Assembly (NCBI RefSeq): GCF_045348435.1
Contig: NZ_CP157484.1
Span: 4,650,001-4,714,000 of the forward strand
Direction: 5' to 3'
Source: Alsobacter sp045348435
GTDB lineage: Bacteria > Pseudomonadota > Alphaproteobacteria > Rhizobiales > Beijerinckiaceae
DNA: 64,000 bases
In this document: piece after piece, positions 33,883-41,877 of the stretch
Position numbering within the stretch: position 1 is the first letter of the stretch
How the letters are laid out: each line of letters begins with the position of its first letter
The notes under the pieces: model-generated
What the model was told of the DNA's origin: nothing
Seen by the model: only the letters and a program-made list of their open reading frames with translations
Database searches by the model: none
Program-made: the position numbers and the translations under genes

Positions 33883-34311
33883 ATGACCCGCTCGTCGCTC
33901 GTTCCCTACGGCGCCGCGCTGCTGCGCGTCAGCCTCGGCCTCATGTATCTCGCCCACAGCATCGTCCTGAAGCTCATGACCTTTGGCCTCGCCGGCACGG
34001 CGGGCTACTTCCAGTCCATCGGCCTGCCCGGCTGGCTCGCCTACGTCACCTTCGCGGCCGAGGCCGTCGGCGGCGCCCTTCTGGTGCTCGGCATTCAGGC
34101 GCGCTGGGTGGCGCTGGCGCTGACCCCGGCTTTGCTCGGCGCCGTTATCTGGGCTCATGCCGGCAACGGCTGGGTGTTCAACGCTCCGGGCGGCGGCTGG
34201 GAATACCCGCTCTACCTGATCGTGCTCTCGGCGGCCCAGTTCCTGGTCGGCGACGGCGCGCTGGCGCTGAAGCCGTCGTCGGGCCTGCCCGACGCCGCCG
34301 TCGCGCGCTGA
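33883..34311 (+). CDS. DoxX family membrane protein
   Basis: 142-aa inner-membrane protein with four predicted helices, starting LRVSLGLMYLAHSIVLKLMTFGLAGTAGYFQSIGLPGWLAYVTFAAEAVGGALLVLG, typical of DoxX/YphA. Relatives act in redox balance or thiosulfate-related electron transfer, but the function of this branch is unknown. It is followed after 15 bases by a glutathione transferase and divergent from a MarR regulator, which suggests a small response unit to electrophiles or phenolic compounds. Confidence 0.88.
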   Translation: MTRSSLVPYGAALLRVSLGLMYLAHSIVLKLMTFGLAGTAGYFQSIGLPGWLAYVTFAAEAVGGALLVLGIQARWVALALTPALLGAVIWAHAGNGWVFNAPGGGWEYPLYLIVLSAAQFLVGDGALALKPSSGLPDAAVAR

Positions 34312-34326
34312 CCGGGAGGAGCGACC

Positions 34327-35022
34327 ATGACCGCCCTCACCCTCGTCAGCCACGGCCTCTGCCCCTACGTGCAGCGGGCCGCCATCGCGCTCCTCGAAAA
34401 AGGCATCGCCTTCGAGAGGATCACCATCGACCTCGACGACAAGCCGGACTGGTTCAAGGCGCTCTCGCCGCTCGGCAAGGTGCCGCTGCTTCAGGTGCGC
34501 CGACCGGGCGCGCCGGACGCGGTGCTCTTTGAGAGCTCCGTCATCTGCGAATACATCGAGGAGACGCAGCCGGAGCCCGCACTCCACCCCGCCGATCCGC
34601 TCCACAAGGCCCGACATCGCGGCTGGATGGAGTTCGGCTCCACGATCCTCGCCGACCTCTGGGGCTACGAGACGGCCAAGGACAGGGACGTCCTCGAGGC
34701 CAAGCGCGCCGCGCTCGCGGCGAAGTTCGCGCGGGTCGAGGCGGAGCTCGGCGCCGGCCCCTTTTTCGCCGGCGAGACGTTCAGCCTCGTCGACGCGGTC
34801 TATGCGCCGATCTTCCGCTACTTCGACGTCTTCGACCGCATCGCCGAGACCCACGTCTTCGACGGCCTGGAGCGCGTCACCGCGTGGCGGCAGGCCCTGG
34901 CCACCCGTCCAAGCGTGCTGGCGGCGGCGCCGTGCGACTATGCTGACAGGCTCATGGCCTTCCTCGAACGGCACGACGCGGCGCTGCTGCGGCTCCCGAA
35001 CGCGGGCGGCCGCGGGGCCTAG
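34327..35022 (+). CDS. Glutathione S-transferase family protein (doxX-linked)
   Basis: 231 aa. The thioredoxin-fold N-terminal domain has VSHGLCPYVQRAAIALLEKGI with a Cys at the active position (omega/beta-like) and the cis-Pro in KVPLLQV, followed by ESSVICEYIEE; the all-helical C-terminal domain has FFAGETFSLVDAVYAPIFRYFDVFD. It is 100 or so residues from any other GST in the window in sequence type. GGGAGGAG precedes the start. Probably cotranscribed with doxX under MarR control. Confidence 0.92.
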   Translation: MTALTLVSHGLCPYVQRAAIALLEKGIAFERITIDLDDKPDWFKALSPLGKVPLLQVRRPGAPDAVLFESSVICEYIEETQPEPALHPADPLHKARHRGWMEFGSTILADLWGYETAKDRDVLEAKRAALAAKFARVEAELGAGPFFAGETFSLVDAVYAPIFRYFDVFDRIAETHVFDGLERVTAWRQALATRPSVLAAAPCDYADRLMAFLERHDAALLRLPNAGGRGA

Positions 35023-35245
35023 GACGCCAGCGCCGTCGTCAGGCAGTCGACGAGCGCGCGGCCCGCGACGGCGTCCGGGTCGCGGTCCGGGTCGTAGATC
35101 GTGACCTGCATCCCGAGCGCCGGGCCGGCGAGCAGCGCCCGCAGCAGTTCGCCAAGCTCCGCGAAGCCGAGGCCGTCCTTCTGCGGCGAGTCGACAGCGG
35201 GCGCGGCCACGCTGTCGAGCACGTGGACGTCGAGATTCGATCGCG
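35019..35245 (-). pseudogene. C-terminal remnant of an arginase/agmatinase family gene
   Basis: The minus-strand frame ending at 35019 reads NLDVHVLDSVAAPAVDSPQ, then GLGFAELGELLRALL and VTIYDPDRDPDAVAGRALVDCL. This is the end of the ureohydrolase fold: the last metal motif (normally DxDxLDP), the Pro-Gly loop and the final helix. The N-terminal two thirds, with the other metal ligands, are missing and the second metal-binding Asp has become His. It overlaps the GST stop by 4 bases. The following stretch to 35472 holds no intact gene; a short frame ending at TGA 35453–35455 (NPESMRIGYGWPVTPNR) may be another unrecognised gene tail. Confidence 0.68.
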
Positions 35246-35472
35246 TGCTGCATCGCATACATGGGCTACTCCCGAGCGGACGAGATGCGCGCAACGGCCG
35301 CGTCGAGGCGCCCAGGTCGTCGCATGGACGGCGCTGCTCCTGCTCTTCAGAACGTCTGCCTCGTCCTTGAGCCCACCTAAAGGTCGGGAGAGAACTTCTC
35401 CAACCCGGAGTCGATGCGGATCGGCTACGGCTGGCCCGTGACGCCGAACCGCTGAACCCGCACAGGACGCCG

Positions 35473-36060
35473 ATGACCCCGATCGACCCCCACGCCACGG
35501 CTCTCGTCGTGGTGGACGTGCAGCAGGCCTTCCAGGTCATCGAGCGCGGCGGGACGCCCCGCAACAACCCGGACGCGGTGGAGCGCATCGCGGAACTGCT
35601 CGCCGCATTCAGGACGGCCGGAGCTGCGATCATCCACATCCGCCACCGCGGAACGTCTCCCGGAAGCGTCTTCAAGGGCCAGGCCTGCGAACCGGTCGCA
35701 GCCGCGCGCGAGATCGACGGCGAGCCCGTGCTGTGGAAGACGGTCAACAGCAGCTTCATCGGCACGGACCTGGAAGCGCGGCTGCGCAGAACGGGGATCC
35801 GCACTGTCGTGGTCTGCGGCGCGACGACGAACCACTGCGTCGAGACGACCGTCCGCATGGCGGGCAACCTGGGCTTCGACACGCGGCTCGTCGCCGACGC
35901 GACCTGGACGTTCGACCGCGAAGGGCCCGACGGGCTCGTCCATCGCGCGGCGGACATCCAGCGCATGAGCGAGGCGAACCTGTCCGGCGAATTCGCCGAG
36001 ATCGTCGCGACCTCAGAGATCCAGGTGGCCCTTCGATCTGGCGCGACCATAACATCCTAG
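35473..36060 (+). CDS. Isochorismatase-like cysteine hydrolase (paralogue 2)
   Basis: 195-aa cysteine hydrolase, clearly a paralogue of the gene at 27887 (shared RNNPDAV, HIRHRG, GEPVLWKTVNS, CGAT-NHCVETT, MAGNLGFD and LSGEFAEIVA). Asp, Lys and Cys of the triad are conserved. Unlike paralogue 1 it has an ATG start and no TGTCACG-N16-CGTC element upstream, so it is apparently outside the ECF41 regulon. The extra C-terminal residues (ALRSGATITS) differ. Confidence 0.92.
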   Translation: MTPIDPHATALVVVDVQQAFQVIERGGTPRNNPDAVERIAELLAAFRTAGAAIIHIRHRGTSPGSVFKGQACEPVAAAREIDGEPVLWKTVNSSFIGTDLEARLRRTGIRTVVVCGATTNHCVETTVRMAGNLGFDTRLVADATWTFDREGPDGLVHRAADIQRMSEANLSGEFAEIVATSEIQVALRSGATITS

Positions 36061-36132
36061 CAACGGGAGTCCGATCGACGCCGGCGAACGCCCGAACCGG
36101 CGTCGAGACCTGTTCGCGACATGGAGACCGCC

Positions 36133-36621
36133 ATGACCGCCTCCGCTTCCCCTGCCGACTTGCCCGAGGTTCCGCCCGCGGACCGCGCCGGCATCCTCGA
36201 CGCGCTCTACCGCTTCGGCGCCGGCCAGGATCTCGACGACCGCGCGCTGTTCGAGTCCGCCTTCACCGAGCGCTCCACCGTCGACTTCACCGGGCCAGCG
36301 AAAATCCTCGGAACCGAGATCCCGGTGTTCGAAGGACGCCAGGCGATCGCCGACATCATCGTCGGAGCGACGAGCCGGCTCGCGACCTCGCACACGGTCA
36401 GCAATCCCCGCATCCTCCGTTTCGACGCGGAGCGTGCGGTGCTGTGGTGCCTCGTCGAGGCGCAGCACCTTCCCAAGGACGACCGGAGCCGTCATCTCCT
36501 GCTCAAGAACGTCTACACGACCGAACTCGTGCGCGAGGAAGGCCACTGGGTGATCGCGCGCATGCTCATCGAGAACCTTTGGGCGCAAGGCGATCCCAAG
36601 GTCCTTTTCCCAGGCGCGTGA
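36133..36621 (+). CDS. Nuclear transport factor 2 / SnoaL-like protein
   Basis: 162-aa alpha+beta barrel protein of the NTF2 superfamily: ILDALYRFGAGQDLDDRALFESAFTERSTVDF is the helical start and the later strands include SHTVSNPRILRFD, AVLWCLVEAQHL and GHWVIARMLIENLWAQGD. Such proteins are isomerases, hydratases or ligand binders; no activity can be assigned. ATG 36133 has GGAG 6 bases upstream; ATG 36121 would overlap that site. It stands 72 bases after the isochorismatase gene. Confidence 0.85.
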   Translation: MTASASPADLPEVPPADRAGILDALYRFGAGQDLDDRALFESAFTERSTVDFTGPAKILGTEIPVFEGRQAIADIIVGATSRLATSHTVSNPRILRFDAERAVLWCLVEAQHLPKDDRSRHLLLKNVYTTELVREEGHWVIARMLIENLWAQGDPKVLFPGA

Positions 36622-36670
36622 GCCGCTGTCCGAAAGTTCGCGTTTGTCGCTGATGACCATGGCCAACACC

Positions 36671-37390
36671 TCAGGCGAGAAAGGAAGCTGCGCTGTCGTC
36701 CTGGCCGTGGCCGGCGTCGGCCGCCCTCCGGAAGCGGGCCAGTCCGGCGGCGACGAGATCCGCCCGCACGCCCGTGTCCAAAAGGGCATCCTCGACGAGG
36801 CGCGTGTCCTTGATGGCGTTGTCGACCGAAAAATTCGCCGCGAAGTCGCCCTTGAGCATCGCGGCGGCCTTGGCCTGGAAGTAGCCGCTGTCCAGCGGCC
36901 CGCCCGTGACGGCCTCGAGCACGAGCGCCGGATCCACGCCGAGGGCCTTCGCGATGGCGAGGCTCTCCGCCGAGCCATGGGTCAGGGCGAACACGAAGGC
37001 GTTGGAGGCCAGCTTGAGGCGGCTGCTCGCCCCCGGCTGGTCCGAAACCCAGATCGTGCGCTGCCCGATGGCGTCGAACACCGCCTGGGCTTCGGCGCGC
37101 CTGTCCGGGGCGCCTGAAGCGAGGACCACGAGCTTGCCTTGCTCGGCCGGCTGCCGCGTCCCTTGGACCGGTGCGTCGTAGAACGCGACGCCGCGCTCCC
37201 TGGCCAGGGTCGCCAGCGCGTCGGCGGCGCCCGCGCCGACCGTGCCGAGCTGGAACCAGACGGCGTCATGGCGCAGGTTGGACGAGGCCGCGACGAAGGC
37301 CTCGCGGTCGGCCGGTCCATCCTTGAGCATGGTGACGAGGACCCCCGCGTCCCGGACCGCCTCGTCCGGCGCGGCGAAGGGTGTCAATGT
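36671..37390 (-). pseudogene. 3-hydroxyisobutyrate dehydrogenase-like gene missing its Rossmann N-terminus
   Basis: The frame holds most of a beta-hydroxyacid dehydrogenase: AVRDAGVLVTMLKDGPADREA, FYDAPVQGTRQPAEQGKLVVLASG, GASSRLKLASNAFVFALTHGSAESLAIAKALGVD with the catalytic Lys, and GYFQAKAAAMLKGDF. The family start with the dinucleotide loop (GxGxxG, about 50 residues) is absent: similarity begins near 37383, immediately beyond the end of cueR. No plausible start exists there. The gene was cut when the copper cassette arrived or by a later deletion. Confidence 0.78.
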
Positions 37391-37409
37391 CGTCCGGAAG
37401 AGAGAGCCC

Positions 37410-37895
37410 TCAAGGACCTCCGCGCGGCCTCGTCGCCGGCGCGTCGAGGCCGAACCTCCTGCCCTTTCCAGGGTGTCGGCCGTTTCGAGGCGAGAGCTCG
37501 TCGGAACGCTCGGATCCGAGATCGTCGAGGATCGGACACGTGGGCCGGCCGTCGCCATGGCACTGGGCCGCCAGCCCTTCCAGCGCGGACGCCATCGCCT
37601 CCATCTCGCGGATGCGCCGGCGCAAGGCGGAGACGTGGCCAAGCGCCACCTCCTTGACCTCGGCGCTGGTGCGGCCGCCGTCGCGCCACAAGGCCAGCAG
37701 CCTCGCGATGCTGTCGACCGAGAAACCGAGGTCGCGGGCGCGCCGCACGAACGAGAGGTCGTCGACCTGGGCCTGCGTGTAGACGCGGTAGCCCGCCTCG
37801 GACCTGGCCGGCGGCGGAACGAGCCCGATCGACTCGTAGTAGCGGATCATCTTGGCCGAGAGGCCGGCCGCCGCCGCGGCTTCGCCGATATTCAT
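37410..37895 (-). CDS. cueR: Copper-responsive MerR family regulator CueR
   Basis: 161 aa. The MerR helix-turn-helix MNIGEAAAAAGLSAKMIRYYESIGLVPPPARSEAGYRVY is followed by the dimer coiled coil and the metal loop CHGDGRPTC (C-x7-C), diagnostic of monovalent-metal sensors such as CueR. Most relatives end shortly after CPILDDL; here about 30 extra residues (SERSDELSPRNGRHPGKGRR…) probably come from read-through into joined DNA. It overlaps the copA stop by ATGA, so it is translated with copA and should control both divergent promoters at 40309–40389. Confidence 0.93.
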   Translation of the reverse strand: MNIGEAAAAAGLSAKMIRYYESIGLVPPPARSEAGYRVYTQAQVDDLSFVRRARDLGFSVDSIARLLALWRDGGRTSAEVKEVALGHVSALRRRIREMEAMASALEGLAAQCHGDGRPTCPILDDLGSERSDELSPRNGRHPGKGRRFGLDAPATRPRGGP

Positions 37896-40267
37896 GGCCT
37901 GATCTCCTGCACGGCCGTCCGACCGGCTTCAAATGGTGCTTCGTGGGCCGCGGCGCCTTGCGGAGCCGCAACGGCCGGAGCCTGGAAGCGGCGCAGCCGC
38001 AATGCGTTGCCGAGCACGAACACGCTGGATAACGCCATGGCTCCCGCGGCCAGCACCGGCGACAGCAAGGTCCCGTTCACCGGATACAGAGCTCCGGCGG
38101 CGACGGGGATCAGCACCACGTTGTAGGCGAACGCCCAGAACAGGTTCTGCGATATGTTGCGCAGCGTGGCCCGGCTGATGGCGACGGCCGCCACGACGGC
38201 CCGCAGGTCGCCGGACATCAGGACCACGTCGGCACTGCCGATGGCGACGTCCGTCCCGGTGCCGACGGCCAGGCCTACGTCGGCCTCCGCGAGAGCTGGC
38301 GCGTCGTTGATGCCGTCGCCGACGAACGCCACCGACCCGGCGCGCGCCCGCAGCTGCTTCAGGGCGGCGACCTTCCCGTCCGGCAGGACCTCGGCGAACA
38401 CCTCGTCGATGCCGAGGCGGAGCGCCACGGCCGCCGCCGTGCCGGAGTTGTCGCCCGTGACCATCGCCACCTGGAGGCCAAGCGCATGAAGTGCGGCGAC
38501 GGCCGCCGCGCTGGTCTCCTTGACTGGGTCGGAGACCGCGACGATGGCGGCGAGCCGGCCGTCCAGGGCCACGTACAAGGGCGTCTTGCCTTCGGACGCG
38601 AGCCGGGCTGCGTCCGCGGCGAACTCTCCCCCGTCCAGCCCGAGCGAAGTCATCAGGCGGTCGGACCCGACATGCACGCGCCGTCCCGCTACCACGGCGG
38701 TGGCGCCCGTTCCGGTCAGCGCCTCGAAATGCTCGGCCGGCCGGATCGCCGAGCCTTCCTGTTCGGCGGCCCTCACGATCGCCTCCCCGACGGGGTGCTC
38801 CGATCGCGCTTCGGCGGATGCCGCGAAAGAGAGCACCTCGGCGCGCTCGAAGCCGCGGGCGACGTGAAGGTCCGTGAGTTCGGGCCGCCCCTTGGTCAGG
38901 GTGCCCGTCTTGTCGAGCGCCACGACGGTGACGCCGCGCAACGCCTGCAGGGCGTCGCCCTTGCGGAACAACACGCCCATCTCGGCCGCGCGTCCCGCGC
39001 CGACCATGATCGAGGTCGGCGTGGCCAGCCCCATGGCGCAGGGGCAGGCGATGATCAGCACGGCCACGGCGTTGACCAGGGCGAACGGCAGCGCCGGTTC
39101 CGGACCGAAGACCAGCCAGACCGCGAAGGTGACTGCGGCCGCCGCCAGGACAGCCGGGACGAACCACATCGTCACCTTGTCGACCAGCGCCTGGATGGGC
39201 AGCTTGGCTCCCTGCGCCTCCTCGACCATGCGGATGATCCCGGCGAGCACCGTGTCGGCTCCGACGCGGGTCGCCTTGAAGCTGAAGGATCCGGTCCTGT
39301 TGACCGTGCCTCCAACGACCGCGGCCCCGGCCTCCTTGACGACGGGCGCCGGCTCACCGGTGATCATCGATTCGTCGACGAAGGACCGTCCCTCCACGAC
39401 CTCCCCGTCGACCGGGATGGATTCGCCGGGTCGCACCAAGACCACGTCGCCGGCCGCCACGTCGGAGACCGGGATGTCCAGCGTGGAGCCGTGCCGGACG
39501 ATGCGCGCGGTCCTGGGCTTCAACGTGACCAGGCGGCGGATCGCGTCGGACGTGCGTCCTCGCGCCCGCGCTTCCAGCATGCGGCCCAGCAGGATCAGCG
39601 TCACGATCACCGCCGCGGCCTCGAAGTAGATGTTGGCCGTGCCGTCGGGCAGAACCCCTGGCGCGAGGACGGAGACGGCGGAGAAGCCGTAGGCGGACAT
39701 TGTCCCGACCGCGACCAGCGAGTTCATGTCCGGCGCGCCCCGCAGCAGCGCAGGGACGCCCTTTTGAAAGAAGCGCAGGCCCGGACCGAACAGGGCCACG
39801 GTGCACAGGGCGAACTGGATCGCCGCGCCGGCCCGTTCGCCGACGGTGTGCATGACCCACATGTGCATCGCCGGAACGAGGTGCGAGCCCATCTCCAGCA
39901 CGACGATCGGCAGGGTCAGGATGCCGGCGAGCAGCAGAGCGTGGCGGAGCGACTTGCCTTCGGCCTCGCGCCGGGCTGCGTCCTTGTCGGGTGAAACGCC
40001 TGCGTGGCGTGCGATGGGCGCAGCCTGATAGCCGGCGTCCTCGACAGCACCCACGGCTGTTCCTACGTCGAAGCCGGGACCGACGAGGATCTCCGCCCGC
40101 TCAGTCGCGAGGTTGACGGAGGCGCCGCGCACGCCAGGCACGGCCTTCAGCGCCTTTTCCACCCGTCCGACGCAGGACGCGCAGGTCATCCCCTCGATGC
40201 CGAGCCGCACCTTGAGCGCGTCCTCGTTCAGTCCGGAATCAATCCTGGATTCGGCGATCTTGCCCAT
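37892..40267 (-). CDS. copA: Cu(+)-exporting P1B-type ATPase
   Basis: 791 aa. One N-terminal HMA domain with GMTCASC (Cys29 and Cys32), then eight predicted helices, the actuator TGEP (303–306), the transmembrane CPC (408–410) typical of Cu(I)/Ag(I) pumps, the phosphorylation site DKTGTLTKG (Asp452), the nucleotide-domain HP in SEHPVGEAIV and GDGINDAPALAEADVG. It would export Cu(I) from the cytosol. GGAG precedes the ATG. It is the first gene of copA–cueR with a CueR-type promoter. Confidence 0.96.
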   Translation of the reverse strand: MGKIAESRIDSGLNEDALKVRLGIEGMTCASCVGRVEKALKAVPGVRGASVNLATERAEILVGPGFDVGTAVGAVEDAGYQAAPIARHAGVSPDKDAARREAEGKSLRHALLLAGILTLPIVVLEMGSHLVPAMHMWVMHTVGERAGAAIQFALCTVALFGPGLRFFQKGVPALLRGAPDMNSLVAVGTMSAYGFSAVSVLAPGVLPDGTANIYFEAAAVIVTLILLGRMLEARARGRTSDAIRRLVTLKPRTARIVRHGSTLDIPVSDVAAGDVVLVRPGESIPVDGEVVEGRSFVDESMITGEPAPVVKEAGAAVVGGTVNRTGSFSFKATRVGADTVLAGIIRMVEEAQGAKLPIQALVDKVTMWFVPAVLAAAAVTFAVWLVFGPEPALPFALVNAVAVLIIACPCAMGLATPTSIMVGAGRAAEMGVLFRKGDALQALRGVTVVALDKTGTLTKGRPELTDLHVARGFERAEVLSFAASAEARSEHPVGEAIVRAAEQEGSAIRPAEHFEALTGTGATAVVAGRRVHVGSDRLMTSLGLDGGEFAADAARLASEGKTPLYVALDGRLAAIVAVSDPVKETSAAAVAALHALGLQVAMVTGDNSGTAAAVALRLGIDEVFAEVLPDGKVAALKQLRARAGSVAFVGDGINDAPALAEADVGLAVGTGTDVAIGSADVVLMSGDLRAVVAAVAISRATLRNISQNLFWAFAYNVVLIPVAAGALYPVNGTLLSPVLAAGAMALSSVFVLGNALRLRRFQAPAVAAPQGAAAHEAPFEAGRTAVQEIRP

Positions 40268-40300
40268 CGGTCCACTCCGTTCGGGTTGCGACGAGCACCG

Positions 40301-40331
40301 GAAATGGGCCTTCCCATGGTGGGAAGGTCAA
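40301..40331 (-). promoter_or_regulatory. CueR-dependent promoter of copA
   Basis: On the minus strand the −35 TTGACC (40331–40326) runs into a dyad CCTTCCC-N5-GGGAAGG (40309–40327), followed by a 19-base spacing to the −10 position. A long spacer with a dyad between −35 and −10 is the hallmark of MerR-family promoters, and the half-sites match known CueR boxes. Confidence 0.88.
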
Positions 40332-40366
40332 GGCTGCAAAGCCGAAAGGGACCGGAAAAATCCCGC

Positions 40367-40397
40367 TTGACCTTGCCAGCGTTGGAAGGCGCAGCGT
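40367..40397 (+). promoter_or_regulatory. CueR-dependent promoter of copZ
   Basis: TTGACC (40367–40372) overlaps CCTTGCCAGCGTTGGAAGG (40371–40389), an imperfect CueR dyad in the opposite orientation to the copA promoter. The −10 region is weak, as usual for MerR-type promoters. The copZ start follows at 40430. Confidence 0.8.
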
Positions 40398-40429
40398 CGG
40401 ATTTCCCCAACCGAACAAGGATCCTCGCC

Positions 40430-40699
40430 ATGTGTTCTTGCAGCCAGCCCGACGCCCCGGCCGAACCCGCTCCCAAGGGCGCGGACGTGACGCTCAAGGT
40501 CGACGACATGACCTGCGGCCACTGCGCCGCGACGGTGACGAAGGCGGTCGAGAGCGCCATTCCGGGAACGCGCGTCGTCGCGGACCCGGCGACGCGCCTG
40601 GTGTCGGTCTTCGGCGCTCCCGACCTGCGGAAGGTCAAGGACTTGATCGCCGCCGCCGGCTACACGCCGGTCGAAGCGCGCTCGTCGACTTCCTGGTGA
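40430..40699 (+). CDS. copZ: Copper chaperone with HMA domain (CopZ-like)
   Basis: 89 aa. A Cys-containing leader (MCSCSQPDAPAEPAPKG) precedes a heavy-metal-associated domain with DDMTCGHCAATVTKAVES; its MTCGHC supplies two Cys for Cu(I). The rest has the ferredoxin-like pattern VVADPATRLVSVFGAPDLRKVKDLIAAAGYTP. It would hand Cu(I) to CopA. AAGGA precedes ATG 40430; the open frame further upstream is antisense to copA. It is divergent from copA and has its own CueR box. Confidence 0.92.
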   Translation: MCSCSQPDAPAEPAPKGADVTLKVDDMTCGHCAATVTKAVESAIPGTRVVADPATRLVSVFGAPDLRKVKDLIAAAGYTPVEARSSTSW

Positions 40700-40944
40700 A
40701 TCGCGGCAGCATCGACCACGAACTGATGCTCGACGCGCACGGGCTTGCCGAGATGCTTCAGCAGCGCGGCCTCGAGCCGGGCTCCGACCGCGGCGGAAGC
40801 GAGTCCTGACCCAAACACGACGTTGCCGCTGGCGATGGACGTGCGCGGATCCGCGAAGCCGAGACTGGCGCAGCTCCGCCATCGGCAATGCGCCGGTTCC
40901 GCCGACGTTCACGGCATGCAGGAGGGCGACGAGCCTGGTCGCCG
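40697..40944 (-). pseudogene. DUF1697 family gene remnant, frameshifted and truncated
   Basis: The frame reads TRLVALLHAVNVGGTGALPMAELR, the conserved start of DUF1697 proteins, and then shifts at about 40857. The next part continues in another frame as LGFADPRTSIASGNVVFGSG and ARLEAALLKHLGKPVRVEHQFVVDAAA up to the end of copZ. Relatives have about 180 residues; the C-terminal half is lost. No good start codon remains (GCG where an ATG would be expected). It borders the copper cassette on its other side. Confidence 0.72.
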
Positions 40945-40951
40945 GCAGCTT

Positions 40952-41836
40952 TCAGTGGGCGGCGGCGAACTCCCGCTCCACCCAGGCGCCGAAGGCCCGC
41001 ACGTCGGGAGACGGCGGGATGCGGGCCGAGGTGACGAGCCAGTAGGCGGCCCCGGTGTCGACCCGGTGCTCGAATGGGGCGACGAGCTTGCCGTCGCGCA
41101 GCGCGTCGAGCGCCAGCGTGCGCCACGCCATCATGACGCCCTGGCCGGAGATGGCCGCGTCGAGACACAACGCGGAGTCGGAATAGGTGGGGCCCGCCCC
41201 GAGCGGGAACTCGGACGAACCCAGGCTGGCCAGCCAGACGTCCCAGAGCGACCGCGAGCCGTGGTCGCGGATCACGGGCGTGCGGGCGAGGTCGCCGATG
41301 GCCTTCAGGCCCTCCGCCACCTTCGGGCTGCACACGGGAAAGATCGTCTGGGCGACGAGCCGCTTGGCGCGGACCCGGGGCCAGCCGCCCTCGCCCACCC
41401 TGATGCCGACGTCGGCCTCGTTGGCGTCGAAGTTGGCGTGCGCCACCGTGGCGTCGATGCGCACCTGGATGTCGGGCCGCAAGGCATGGAAGCGTGACAG
41501 GCGCGGCACCAGCCACTTGTAGGCCAGCACCGGCGCGACGGAGACGACGAGAACGCGCCCGTCGCGCTCCGCGAGGCTCGCCAGCGCCTCTTCGATTTCG
41601 CGAAAGCCGGTGGTGAGCCCGGAGAGCAGTCTCTCGCCCGCCGGCGTCGGGGCGAGGCCCTTCTGGCTGCGTATGAACAGCGGCTGGCCGATCTGGAGCT
41701 CGGTGTTGCGCAGGTGCTGGCTCACCGCGCCGACGGTGACGCCGAGCTCCTCGGCGGCGCGCGCCAGGGAGCCGAGACGCCCCGCCGCCTCCACCGCCCG
41801 CAGCGCGTTGAGCTGGTGCCGGCGCAGCTGGGTCAT
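40952..41836 (-). CDS. LysR family transcriptional regulator (GcvA-like)
   Basis: 294 aa. The DNA-binding start QLRRHQLNALRAVEAAGRLGSLARAAEELGVTVGAVSQHLRNTE and the effector domain with HANFDANEADVGIRVGEGGWPRV place it in the GcvA/AmpR-like branch. An ECF41-type promoter (P5) lies 42 bases upstream, so this regulator may be part of the ECF41 regulon and relay the signal further. The neighbours are remnants; no obvious divergent target gene remains. Confidence 0.92.
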   Translation of the reverse strand: MTQLRRHQLNALRAVEAAGRLGSLARAAEELGVTVGAVSQHLRNTELQIGQPLFIRSQKGLAPTPAGERLLSGLTTGFREIEEALASLAERDGRVLVVSVAPVLAYKWLVPRLSRFHALRPDIQVRIDATVAHANFDANEADVGIRVGEGGWPRVRAKRLVAQTIFPVCSPKVAEGLKAIGDLARTPVIRDHGSRSLWDVWLASLGSSEFPLGAGPTYSDSALCLDAAISGQGVMMAWRTLALDALRDGKLVAPFEHRVDTGAAYWLVTSARIPPSPDVRAFGAWVEREFAAAH

Positions 41837-41877
41837 GGAGTTCTCCTAAAGGTTCCGCCTGGATTGCTCCATTCCAG

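Noticed and set aside
33280..35262. A 660-codon minus-strand frame across marR, doxX and the GST gene
   Set aside because: It runs antisense to or out of frame with recognised genes and shows no family features.
41493..41499. A TGTCACG on the minus strand inside the LysR gene
   Set aside because: No CGTC at a spacing of 16 (the bases there are CCCG), and it lies within coding sequence.
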